Positions 1 to 6,939 of a stretch of DNA of 8,554 bases are shown here, in pieces. Below the pieces are notes generated by a model that saw only the letters and a list, made by a program, of their open reading frames with translations, made no database searches and was not told the origin of the DNA. Positions within the stretch are counted from its first letter, which is position 1; each line of letters starts with the position of its first letter. The stretch comes from an uncultured Nitrosopumilaceae archaeon (GTDB lineage Archaea; Thermoproteota; Nitrososphaeria; Nitrososphaerales; Nitrosopumilaceae), in assembly GCA_937875805.1 (NCBI GenBank), contig CALFHG010000090.1, positions 1 to 8,554 on the forward strand, in the 5' to 3' direction. Both the position numbers and the translations under genes were made by a program.

Positions 1-72
1 CATATTTCATCATCAAAGTTTCATTCATGGTACAAGTTAGATACAATTAAGATTCAATCCACGTTTGTATAA
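1..72. other. Region downstream of carB; possible gene edge, undecided
   Basis: This short stretch follows the carB stop and cannot be assigned safely. On the minus strand an ATG at 28-26 opens a frame that reads MNETLMMKY and runs off the left edge, so it could be the start of the next minus-strand gene; no Shine-Dalgarno sequence precedes it. On the plus strand one frame is open from base 1 to a TAA at 70-72, which could equally be the tail of a convergent gene ending one base before the carB stop. No terminator hairpin or T-run is visible downstream of carB. More sequence to the left would settle it. Confidence 0.2.
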
Positions 73-3000
73 TTACTCATACTCGTCATAAGGTTCAATT
101 GGTTCTTTTGTGGTTTTATTATTCCTTAACCACTCTAATGTTTTTACAAAAGAATCAGCCAATTCAATAGTAGTTAACACAGGAACTCCCAATTCAAGGG
201 ATTTGCGTCTAATTTGATATTCATCATCAAGCATTCCAACATATTTTTCTAATGTGGATGTACTTGGAATATTTATGATAAAGTCAATTTTTCGCTCATA
301 CAGTAAATCAGAAATGTTTGGTTTTCTATCAGGTTCTGAAATTTTATGTACAATTTCAACTTCACCAATTCTTTCTTTCAAGAATTCTGCAGTATGCTCG
401 GTTGCCAAAATTTTGAATCCCAAATGTTTGAGTTTTGCTATAGTTGCAACTAATTTTTCTTTATTTTGTGCACCACCTACTGTTACAAGGGCGGATCCTT
501 TGTCTGGAAGATTATAACCGACAGACGTTAGTCCTTTTGATAATGCATCATAGAAACTATTTCCAAAACATGCAGCCTCACCAGTAGATTGCATTTCAAC
601 ACCCAATCTAATATCAGCCCCCTCCAATTGCATGAAGGAGAATTGTGGAACCTTAATTCCATAGTTGCTAATTTTTTGCCATTTATTTTCAGGGATTTTA
701 GGCAGAGGTTTATCCAATATGGCCTTGGCAGCAAGAGAAATCAGGTTTGTTTTAACTAATTTTGATACAAATGGCATTGAACGTGATGCTCGAATGTTTA
801 GTTCTATTACATAGACATGATCATCATGGACTAAGAATTGTAGGTTAAACGGTCCTTTGACATTAAATGTTAGTGCAATCTTTTTTGAATATTCATTAAT
901 TGTATCAATGGTTTTGTTACTTAGACGCCATGGTGGGATTACCATCATAGCATCTCCAGAATGAACACCTGCACTGTCAATGTGTTCAACAATTGCACCA
1001 ATCACAACTTCTTTGCCATTACTTATTCCATCTACATCTACTTCAAGTGAATTTAACATGAATTTAGAAATTACAACAGGATGATCAGGGGATACATCAG
1101 TTGCTTCTTTGACATATGTTTTTAGTTCTTCTTGAGACCAAACAACTTTCATGGCAGCCCCGGACAAAACATACGAAGGCCTTACAATTACAGGGAATTC
1201 TACTTCTAGAGCAAAAGATTTTGCTTCATTTAGATTTGAAAATGCTTGCCAACGTGGTTGCTGTATGTGAAGTTTGTCAAGTTCTGCACTGAATTTAGAA
1301 CGGTCTTCTGCCCTATCAACATCTTGTGCACTTGTACCTAAAATATTTACGCCATGTTGTGCAAGACCAAGAGTCAAGTTATTTGCAGTTTGACCTCCAA
1401 CACAAGTAACGATTCCTTTTGGATGTTCAAATTCAGTAATGTCTAAAATTCTTTCTTGAGTTAATTCCTCAAAGTACAACCGTGTACAAATATCATAATC
1501 AGTTGAAACTGTTTCAGGATTGCAATTCACCACTGAAACACTTTTCTCTCCATTTTCTTGAAGGCCCCAAACCATGTTAACAGTACCCCAATCAAATTCA
1601 ACACTACTTCCAATTCTGTATGGCCCTGCACCAAGTACAACAATGCCCTTTTCATCTTGAGGGATTACAATATCATTAGAATGGCCACCATATGTCAAAT
1701 ACAAATAATTTGTAACTGCAGGCCATTCTGCTGCAAGTGTATCAATTTGTTTAACTGAAGGAATTACGCCTAATTTCTTTCTCAAATCACGAATTTCATC
1801 AGGAGTTTTGTCCTTTGCACGTGCAATTTGCTTATCTGAAAAGCCTGTTTTTTTAGCTTCCCACATAAGGGATTCATCAAGTTCTGAATCTTTGAGTTTG
1901 CCCTCAACTGTTACAATGTTTTGTATTTTTTCTATAAACCAAGGATCAACAGTAGATAATTCATAAATCCTGTCAATTGAAATTCCCATCTTTAATGCAA
2001 TTGCAACATGATAAAGAACATGATCATCATGATGAGATAATTTGTGTTCAATGTCTTCTTCAGTATATTTAATTCCATTTGTACGATTCAAAACTAATCC
2101 ATCATTTCCAATATCTAACATTCGAATTGCTTTTTGAAATGATTCCTCAAAGGTTCTACCAACTGCCATTACTTCTCCAACAGATTTCATTGTAGGTCCT
2201 AGTCTTCTATTTACTAGTTCAAATTTATCAAAATCCCATCTAGGATGTTTGCACACAATGTAATCTAGAGATGGCTCAAAGCATGCAGTAGTATTTTTTG
2301 TAATTCTATTTACTAGTTCAGATAAATTATAACCAAGTCCAATTTTTGCAGACATGTATGCTAAGGGATACCCAGTAGCTTTGCTTGCCAAAGCAGATGA
2401 ACGAGAAAGTCTAGGATTAATCTCAATTGCAACATATTTATCAGAATCAGGAGATAGAGCATATTGAATATTACATTCACCAACTATTCCGACATGTTTT
2501 GTTGCACGTAATGCTGCAGAACGTAACATGTGGTATTCATGATTATCAATTGTTTGTGATGGTGCAACTACAATGTTATCACCTGTGTGAACTTTCATTG
2601 AAAGCACATTTTCCATATTACAAACTATAACATTATTTCCATCATAATCTTGCATTACCTCATATTCAATTTGTTTCCAATGACCAATGTATTCCTCCAC
2701 TAACACTTGACCAACAAGGCTTGCTTTGATACCACGCTCAACAATTTCATGTAATTCAATTTCGTTATAGGCAACACCCCCACCTCGTCCCCCAAGTGTA
2801 TATGCGACACGAATAATTACAGGATAAACAAGTTCTTCTGCTGCCTTTTTAGCATCTTCAAAATTAGTTACAGTTTTACTTTTTAGAACAGGTACTCGGC
2901 ATTCCTTCATAGAATCTTTGAAAAGCTGTCTATCCTCAGTTCTCTTTATGCCTGGAATCTGAGTCCCCAGTACATTTACACCATATTTTTTCAATATACC

Positions 3001-3315
3001 AGATTCATCCAAATTCACTCCACAATTTAGAGCAGTTTGACCCCCATATGCCAACATAATTCCATCAGGTCTTTCTTTTTCAATAATTGATTCAACATAC
3101 TCTGCATTAACAGGAAGCAAATACACTTTGTCTGCAAATCTAGTATCAGTCTGGATAGTGGCAATATTTGGATTAATTAGAACACTGTTAATTCCATCTT
3201 CATGTATTGCTTTTAGACATTGACTTCCAGAGTAATCAAATTCGCCAGCTTCGCCAATTTTAATTGCGCCACTTCCCAGTACAAGGATTTTCTTTAGTGA
3301 TTCATTCTTTGGCAA
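73..3315 (-). CDS. carB: Carbamoyl-phosphate synthase large subunit CarB
   Basis: This is the 1080-residue synthetase subunit of carbamoyl-phosphate synthase. It makes carbamoyl phosphate from bicarbonate, two ATP and ammonia tunnelled from CarA, for pyrimidine and arginine synthesis in the cytoplasm. The length matches the bacterial enzyme (about 1070). The internal duplication is clear: the first half opens with GSGAIKIGEAGEFDYSGSQ and has the ATP-grasp glycine loop GGRGGG near residues 172-179. The second half restarts near residue 557 with VVLGAGPYRIGSSVEFDW and has its own ATP-grasp near 703-722. The oligomerisation region lies between them. Residues about 940-1065 form the MGS-like allosteric domain, which binds nucleotide effectors in relatives; whether UMP acts here is inference. 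The start is TTG. The N-terminus MPKNESLKKILVLGSG matches the family start, no in-frame ATG occurs for about 85 codons, and a GGAG lies 9 nt upstream. The TTG directly follows the carA stop, so the two genes form an operon. Confidence 0.96.
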   Translation of the reverse strand: MPKNESLKKILVLGSGAIKIGEAGEFDYSGSQCLKAIHEDGINSVLINPNIATIQTDTRFADKVYLLPVNAEYVESIIEKERPDGIMLAYGGQTALNCGVNLDESGILKKYGVNVLGTQIPGIKRTEDRQLFKDSMKECRVPVLKSKTVTNFEDAKKAAEELVYPVIIRVAYTLGGRGGGVAYNEIELHEIVERGIKASLVGQVLVEEYIGHWKQIEYEVMQDYDGNNVIVCNMENVLSMKVHTGDNIVVAPSQTIDNHEYHMLRSAALRATKHVGIVGECNIQYALSPDSDKYVAIEINPRLSRSSALASKATGYPLAYMSAKIGLGYNLSELVNRITKNTTACFEPSLDYIVCKHPRWDFDKFELVNRRLGPTMKSVGEVMAVGRTFEESFQKAIRMLDIGNDGLVLNRTNGIKYTEEDIEHKLSHHDDHVLYHVAIALKMGISIDRIYELSTVDPWFIEKIQNIVTVEGKLKDSELDESLMWEAKKTGFSDKQIARAKDKTPDEIRDLRKKLGVIPSVKQIDTLAAEWPAVTNYLYLTYGGHSNDIVIPQDEKGIVVLGAGPYRIGSSVEFDWGTVNMVWGLQENGEKSVSVVNCNPETVSTDYDICTRLYFEELTQERILDITEFEHPKGIVTCVGGQTANNLTLGLAQHGVNILGTSAQDVDRAEDRSKFSAELDKLHIQQPRWQAFSNLNEAKSFALEVEFPVIVRPSYVLSGAAMKVVWSQEELKTYVKEATDVSPDHPVVISKFMLNSLEVDVDGISNGKEVVIGAIVEHIDSAGVHSGDAMMVIPPWRLSNKTIDTINEYSKKIALTFNVKGPFNLQFLVHDDHVYVIELNIRASRSMPFVSKLVKTNLISLAAKAILDKPLPKIPENKWQKISNYGIKVPQFSFMQLEGADIRLGVEMQSTGEAACFGNSFYDALSKGLTSVGYNLPDKGSALVTVGGAQNKEKLVATIAKLKHLGFKILATEHTAEFLKERIGEVEIVHKISEPDRKPNISDLLYERKIDFIINIPSTSTLEKYVGMLDDEYQIRRKSLELGVPVLTTIELADSFVKTLEWLRNNKTTKEPIEPYDEYE

Positions 3316-4473
3316 TTATTTTTTCTCCATTAGATTTTTTAGTTCTTCAAAGATGAACTTGCAATCAAAAGGACCAGGGGCAGCTTCAGGATGAAACTGT
3401 ACTGCTATGCAATTTTGCTTTTTATGTTTTATTCCTTCAACTGTTTTATCATCTGCATTTGTAAACCATAATTTGAAATCAGATTTTTCTATAGATTCAG
3501 GGGTAATACCATATCCGTGATTCTGACTAGTAACATATACTTGATTATTTTCTAAATTAATGCAAGGTTTGTTTTGACCACGATGACCATATTTTAGTTT
3601 ATAAGTTTCAGTGTTTCCGGCAATACCAATTATTTGAGCACCCAAACAAATACCCAATGTAGGAATATTATTTTCAATTAATTTTTTTGCAGTATCAATT
3701 GTGTCAGGACATTTTTGTGGATCACCAGGTCCACTACTAAGAACAACACCTTTAGGATGATAAGACATTAGTTTTTCATAAGAAGTATTCCAAGGAACTA
3801 AAATTGCCTTGTAACCCAATTCACGAATATTTCTCAAAATAGCATTTTTTGCACCAGTGTCAATCACTACAACAGATTTTTCTTCATTGCCATAGATTTG
3901 TTCTTCTTTTGTAGAAACAACATCCATGAATTGTTCAGAATCATAATGCTTTGCAGACTGTAATTGTTTTTTAATAGATTCAACATCTATTTCAGTATCA
4001 GAAACTACAAGAGCTGCCATCATTACTCCGCTAGTCCGAAGTTTTTTCGTTAATTCACGAGTGTCAATTCCTGAGATGCCAGGCACTTTTTCATTGTTCA
4101 TCCATTCATCCAAAGTCATAGAAAGATTCCAATGGCTTGCAGTTAATGATAATTCATGAACAACTAGACCGCGAATTTGTATTTTATCAGATTCAAAGAA
4201 TTTTGAAATTCCATCTTCATCAAGGATAGACGGATCTGGAACACCATAATTTCCAACAAGAGGATATGTGAAGGTAAGAATTTGACCATTATACGAAGGA
4301 TCAGTTAGAGCCTCAGTGTAGCCGACCATCCCAGTATTGAAAACAATTTCTCCAAAAACAGATGTAGAATAACCAAAACCTTGACCGTCAAGAACAGTAC
4401 CATCATCAAAGATCAGTTTCCCAAACTTGTTTGCATGGCTTGATTTCTTTGTAGTAATTGTAACCCTCGTCAA
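3316..4473 (-). CDS. carA: Carbamoyl-phosphate synthase small (glutaminase) subunit CarA
   Basis: This is the 385-residue glutamine amidotransferase subunit, which hydrolyses glutamine and passes ammonia to CarB. The N-terminal CarA domain is typical (GKLIFDDGTVLDG near residue 18, then FNTGMVGYTEALTDPSY). The C-terminal class I amidotransferase domain shows LSSGPGDP (GPGDP at 248-252), the nucleophile elbow GICLGAQ with Cys276, and FHPEA with His361 and Glu363. All three catalytic residues are present. The residue after the elbow glycine is Ala where many bacterial homologues have His. The start is uncertain: the only usual initiation codon before the conserved domain is TTG at 4473-4471, and an in-frame stop lies about 20 nt further up. 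TATA-like sequence 15-31 nt upstream leaves almost no leader, so the mRNA may be leaderless. It is separated from cdvC by 75 nt containing a terminator-like hairpin, so carAB is probably its own transcription unit. Confidence 0.95.
   Translation of the reverse strand: MTRVTITTKKSSHANKFGKLIFDDGTVLDGQGFGYSTSVFGEIVFNTGMVGYTEALTDPSYNGQILTFTYPLVGNYGVPDPSILDEDGISKFFESDKIQIRGLVVHELSLTASHWNLSMTLDEWMNNEKVPGISGIDTRELTKKLRTSGVMMAALVVSDTEIDVESIKKQLQSAKHYDSEQFMDVVSTKEEQIYGNEEKSVVVIDTGAKNAILRNIRELGYKAILVPWNTSYEKLMSYHPKGVVLSSGPGDPQKCPDTIDTAKKLIENNIPTLGICLGAQIIGIAGNTETYKLKYGHRGQNKPCINLENNQVYVTSQNHGYGITPESIEKSDFKLWFTNADDKTVEGIKHKKQNCIAVQFHPEAAPGPFDCKFIFEELKNLMEKK
3325..3328 (-). promoter_or_regulatory. Ribosome binding site deciding the carB TTG start
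   Basis: On the minus strand GGAG lies inside the last codons of carA (ATG GAG AAA AAA TAA), 9 nt before the TTG at 3315-3313. It is the only good Shine-Dalgarno match nearby and supports translation of carB by re-initiation right after the carA stop, from TTG and not from a distant internal ATG. Confidence 0.65.
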
Positions 4474-4488
4474 GTCCGAGTTATTGTG

Positions 4489-4504
4489 AATTTAAGTTTT
4501 ATGC
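4489..4504 (-). promoter_or_regulatory. Candidate carAB promoter (TATA-like)
   Basis: Read on the minus strand, this stretch is GCATAAAACTTAAATT, the best archaeal TATA-like run upstream of carA. Its centre lies about 21-30 nt before the TTG at 4473, so transcription would begin at or within a few bases of the start codon. The position fits archaeal leaderless promoters, but the call is by eye, and A+T-rich DNA makes such matches common. Confidence 0.4.
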
Positions 4505-4517
4505 GTAAATGAAATTC

Positions 4518-4552
4518 AAAAAACTGATCGCATGATAAAATTAAACGATCAG
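4518..4552 (-). terminator. Stem-loop plus T6 terminator-like structure after cdvC
   Basis: On the minus strand CTGATCG (4552-4546) and CGATCAG (4530-4524) form a perfect 7-bp stem, extendable by a T-G pair, around a 15-nt A+T-rich loop. Six T follow directly (4523-4518). The cdvC stop codon TGA lies inside the left arm. Archaeal transcription usually ends at T-runs, with or without a hairpin, so the combination is a good candidate for ending the cdvC transcript just before the carAB promoter. Confidence 0.6.
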
Positions 4553-5742
4553 AGGGCTTGGAACTCTTCGCTCCACTTGTGATAAGCGCGAATCATTTCA
4601 AGTGAAACACTAGGTTTTCTTCTTGCCATAATATCTTTAAAATCAGATGTTGTCAGTGCTCTTGGCTGTACTGGTTCCTCACCTTCAACAGGTTCATGAT
4701 AATCTGCAGCATTGAAAATTTCATGTACAGTCTTTATCTGTGCTGCTTGACAGACATCTTTGATATCACTTGCACTGTATCCATCAAATAATTTAGCTAG
4801 TTCAGTATTATTTACATTGAGATTTTTGCTTAAAGGTGCAGTGTATTGATCAAATAAATTCTTTCGTGCTTCTAGAGTAGGTAATGACACATAGATTCTC
4901 TTTTGGAATCGTCTAAGAAAAGGCCAATCAAGACTCCACGGTTTGTTTGTTGCACCAATTACATACAGCATCAATTGTTTACCTTTACTGTTAACACCAT
5001 CCATTTCTGTTAAGAATTGATTTTTAGTTCTAACTTCCCCACCAACTTCGCTACTTCTAGATCCTAACAAAGAATCTACTTCATCTACAAACAAAATAAC
5101 AGGCTTACCTTCTTTCTCAGCATACTTTCTTGCCATAGCAAATAATTTTGAGACATTCTTTTCTGCCTCACCAAGCCATTTACTCATCATAGATGATGCA
5201 TCCACATTTATGAAATATCCATCCATTTCATTTGCAGTAGCTGCTGCAAGCATTGTTTTTCCTGTACCAGGTGGACCGTAAAGTAACATTCCTTTTGGCC
5301 ATCCAAGAGGAAACAAATCAGGTCTTTTAGTAGGATATACGATTGATTCACGTAATGCACTTTTAGCATCATCTAAACCAATTACTTGGTCCCAAGTAAC
5401 ATCAGGTTTTTCTTTCATAATTAATTCTTCAAAATCATTTTCATTTTCTTGTCTCTGAACAGAATTCTTTTGTTCATCAGGGGATGCCTTTGGGTCAACT
5501 GCAGGCTCTACACCATGAGCCTGTTGTAGTGCAGTAATTCTATTGTGATAAGAGTTACATCGGTCTTTGTAAATTTGATTAGATCTGCTGGCAGGATAAA
5601 GTTGTAATAATTTTACTAACACATCAATTGCTTGTTGATATTGACTGATTGCCATTCCACGTGCACCTTGAGAGTCAAATTTGATAGCTTCAGAAGCATA
5701 TTTGCTTGCTGTGTTTTCTAATTCTTGGGGGGCTAAACTCAT
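4549..5742 (-). CDS. cdvC: CdvC, Vps4-like AAA ATPase of the ESCRT/Cdv system
   Basis: This 397-residue AAA ATPase is the archaeal Vps4 orthologue. It is expected to pull apart ESCRT-III filaments at the division site using ATP. Residues about 4-75 form a helical MIT domain, the module that binds tails of ESCRT-III proteins. A linker (IMKEKPDVTWDQVIGLDDAK) leads into the AAA core: Walker A GPPGTGKT at 156-163 with Lys162, Walker B with Asp220-Glu221 (FVDEVDSLLGSR), sensor-1 Asn266 in GATNKPW, and the arginine pair Arg277-Arg278 in FLRRFQKR. The end (SLEMIRAYHKWSEEFQAL) resembles the Vps4 C-terminal helix; I see no room for a full beta domain. Length and motifs indicate an intact enzyme. The ATG lies 8 nt after the stop of the preceding small gene, with only a weak AGGT upstream. 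This makes cdvC the last gene of a likely three-gene operon that starts with an ESCRT-III-like gene. Confidence 0.92.
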   Translation of the reverse strand: MSLAPQELENTASKYASEAIKFDSQGARGMAISQYQQAIDVLVKLLQLYPASRSNQIYKDRCNSYHNRITALQQAHGVEPAVDPKASPDEQKNSVQRQENENDFEELIMKEKPDVTWDQVIGLDDAKSALRESIVYPTKRPDLFPLGWPKGMLLYGPPGTGKTMLAAATANEMDGYFINVDASSMMSKWLGEAEKNVSKLFAMARKYAEKEGKPVILFVDEVDSLLGSRSSEVGGEVRTKNQFLTEMDGVNSKGKQLMLYVIGATNKPWSLDWPFLRRFQKRIYVSLPTLEARKNLFDQYTAPLSKNLNVNNTELAKLFDGYSASDIKDVCQAAQIKTVHEIFNAADYHEPVEGEEPVQPRALTTSDFKDIMARRKPSVSLEMIRAYHKWSEEFQAL

Positions 5743-5750
5743 TCTAATAC

Positions 5751-6236
5751 CTACGCAGTTTCCTCTTGAGAATTTTGTTGGTATTGTATAGTGTTAATCT
5801 CTGTCGCAAAATTGGTTAAATTAATTGAACTTGTTTCATGTTCATTATAGTCAGGGCCATCATGATATTTTTTTTTAAAATCAGATGTCTCAGAGATATT
5901 GGTATGCATTTCTTTGACCTTGTTAATTGAATCCTCAGCTGAGAGTATCAATACAGATACATCATCATCCAAATATTCAAGAGATTCAGCAGTCTCTGTA
6001 ATAATACTAGTAAAATGCTTTAAAATTGAGCGCATTTCTTTTTTGTCTGCATATTTACACATCATAAAATCAGCAATTCCAACAATTTTATCCAAATCTT
6101 GTAATTCTTCTAAAGAAAGTTTATCGATTCTTGAATCATCAGATGATCTTATTTCAGATATTTTTTTATCAATTTTTGAAGAAATTGATCTAATACTATC
6201 CATATCCTTTAAGAAATCACGTTTTTGATTTAACAT
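5751..6236 (-). CDS. Small acidic helical protein of unknown function between ESCRT-III-like gene and cdvC
   Basis: I do not recognise this 161-residue protein. It is acidic and looks almost wholly helical. Residues 1-31 (MLNQKRDFLKDMDSIRSISS and on) and 64-112 have heptad-like spacing suggesting coiled coil, with a middle helix around 42-62. The last 40 residues (HDGPDYNEHE, then Ser/Asn/Gln/Glu-rich) look disordered. There is no signal peptide, membrane segment or Cys/His cluster, and no MIM1 or MIM2 motif that I can make out. The chosen ATG (6236) lies 1 nt after the stop of the upstream ESCRT-III-like gene, a classic coupling arrangement. A TTG at 6266 would add ten residues and overlap that gene by 29 nt. 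The stop is 8 nt from the cdvC ATG. By position it may be a partner of the ESCRT-III-like protein or CdvC; that is inference from context only. Confidence 0.75.
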   Translation of the reverse strand: MLNQKRDFLKDMDSIRSISSKIDKKISEIRSSDDSRIDKLSLEELQDLDKIVGIADFMMCKYADKKEMRSILKHFTSIITETAESLEYLDDDVSVLILSAEDSINKVKEMHTNISETSDFKKKYHDGPDYNEHETSSINLTNFATEINTIQYQQNSQEETA

Positions 6237-6237
6237 A

Positions 6238-6801
6238 TCAGGTATTGCATAATTTGAAAAAATCAAGATTAGGATACTGCTTATTTAATTTACAGTCAGC
6301 CATCAATTTTACTTCATTTAACAATGCAGCAGATTCAACATTGGATTGACTAAAATCAAATCTTGCTGTAGTTAAAGCAGCAGAATCAATTACAATACTG
6401 CCCAAATGAACAGATATTTCAGATAATTTTTGACTACAATTTGGAACAATACCAAATAATTGTGCACTAACAGTTCTAATCATAGGAATTGAAGATGGAA
6501 GAACTTCAGGAATACTACTAATATTAGAAATTCGCCTCATATTTTTTTTAACATGTAATAAAATTTCTAAAGAATAGACTATCAAGTGTTCTAGTTTCAA
6601 GGCATCAACTTGAATCTTATCTGATTCATTAAAATCATGAATTAAATCTTGGTTTGATTCTTTTAATTCAATTTGTTTACTAAAGAGAACATCAATGATG
6701 TCATCTAACAGGTTTATAGAATATTCGAATCTTGGAACTAGAGTTACAGAGTGAGAGATATTTCCAACATCAATTGAATCAACACTGCATTTTACCAACA
6801 T
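6238..6801 (-). CDS. Divergent ESCRT-III (Snf7/CdvB-like) family protein
   Basis: This 187-residue protein has the layout of the ESCRT-III core. A long first helix covers residues about 22-57 (RFEYSINLLDDIIDVLF), and a second covers 60-92, ending in the basic turn HVKKNMRRI. A proline-marked segment IPEVLPSSIP (98-107) follows. Then comes the stretch typical of archaeal CdvB proteins, residues 108-180: GIVPNCSQKLSEISVHLG, a small-residue turn, an acidic helix LLNEVKLMAD and a final YPNL. Sequence identity to ordinary CdvB is low, so the call rests on pattern and on its place directly upstream of cdvC. Unlike usual ESCRT-III, helix 1 is acidic (about 8 acidic, 3 basic residues). The protein stops right after the core, without the extended tail carrying a MIT-interacting motif or winged helix. 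An upstream TTG (6846) would give 202 residues, but it lies in a candidate TATA box and inverted repeat, so the ATG at 6801 is preferred. ESCRT-III proteins polymerise on membranes for scission; here that is inferred. Confidence 0.7.
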   Translation of the reverse strand: MLVKCSVDSIDVGNISHSVTLVPRFEYSINLLDDIIDVLFSKQIELKESNQDLIHDFNESDKIQVDALKLEHLIVYSLEILLHVKKNMRRISNISSIPEVLPSSIPMIRTVSAQLFGIVPNCSQKLSEISVHLGSIVIDSAALTTARFDFSQSNVESAALLNEVKLMADCKLNKQYPNLDFFKLCNT

Positions 6802-6836
6802 AACAATTAGCACTTCTAGATTTTGTATTTGAGGAC

Positions 6837-6871
6837 GGTGTAACAAATAATTTAGTAACCACAGTTACACC
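6837..6871. promoter_or_regulatory. Operator-like inverted repeat in the divergent promoter region
   Basis: GGTGTAAC (6837-6844) and GTTACACC (6864-6871) are a perfect 8-bp inverted repeat with a 19-nt spacer. The spacer holds a third copy of the core, GTAAC (6855-6859), which with the right arm forms a tighter 5-4-5 palindrome. The element covers the candidate TATA box of the ESCRT-III-like gene, where a bound regulator would block transcription. The facing TrmB-type protein is the obvious candidate ligand, but no binding is shown by sequence alone. An RNA hairpin is less likely if transcription starts near 6824. Confidence 0.4.
6845..6854 (-). promoter_or_regulatory. Candidate TATA box of the ESCRT-III-like / cdvC cluster
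   Basis: On the minus strand TAAATTATTT lies about 48 nt before the ATG at 6801. A start site about 25 nt downstream would give a leader of roughly 23 nt. It sits between the arms of the inverted repeat. The call is by eye in A+T-rich DNA. Confidence 0.35.
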
Positions 6872-6880
6872 CATCAACAG

Positions 6881-6894
6881 ATACAATTTTGATT
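6881..6894. repeat. 14-nt repeat, copy 1
   Basis: ATACAATTTTGATT here is identical to 8232-8245, and a 12/14 match lies at 41-54. All copies lie between genes. In DNA this rich in A+T, one such match in a window of this size is expected by chance, so functional meaning is doubtful. Confidence 0.3.
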
Positions 6895-6930
6895 TTTTTT
6901 GAGTACTTGTGTAAAGGAATTTAGCTCTCA

Positions 6931-6939
6931 ATTTTACCT
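6931..6939 (+). promoter_or_regulatory. Candidate TATA element of the TrmB-family gene
   Basis: ATTTTACCT is centred about 26 nt before the ATG at 6961, the spacing expected for a leaderless archaeal transcript. No Shine-Dalgarno sequence precedes the ATG, which agrees with leaderless translation. TTTACC (6933-6938) also pairs as an inverted repeat with GGTAAA (6963-6968) at the start codon, a weak hint of autoregulation. Confidence 0.35.

Noticed and set aside
254..517. Plus-strand open frame of 87 codons inside carB
   Set aside because: It lies wholly antisense to a conserved enzyme gene and has no start signals.
3637..3654. GICLGAQ in CarA as a sign of a lost glutaminase activity, because bacterial enzymes often have GICLGHQ
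   Set aside because: The nucleophile Cys276 and the His361/Glu363 pair are intact, and that position varies in class I amidotransferases.
5899..6228. Plus-strand open frame of 109 codons opposite the small helical gene
   Set aside because: It is the antisense shadow of a gene that fits the operon; its Ser/Ile-rich translation reflects the reversed codons and it has no promoter or ribosome binding site.
6264..6266. TTG start that would lengthen the small helical protein by ten residues and overlap the ESCRT-III-like gene by 29 nt
   Set aside because: The ATG at 6236, one base after the upstream stop, is a stronger initiation codon in a typical coupling position, and no ribosome binding site favours the TTG.
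6844..6846. TTG start giving a 202-residue ESCRT-III-like protein
   Set aside because: It falls in the candidate TATA box and between the arms of the inverted repeat; the added residues do not look like an ESCRT-III N-terminus; an ATG at 6801 is available.
6779..6874. Minus-strand 31-codon frame (MGVTVVTKLF...) overlapping the start of the ESCRT-III-like gene, a possible upstream ORF or a frameshifted N-terminus
   Set aside because: It lies over the probable promoter and inverted repeat, has no ribosome binding site, and its sequence does not resemble the N-terminus of the ESCRT-III family.
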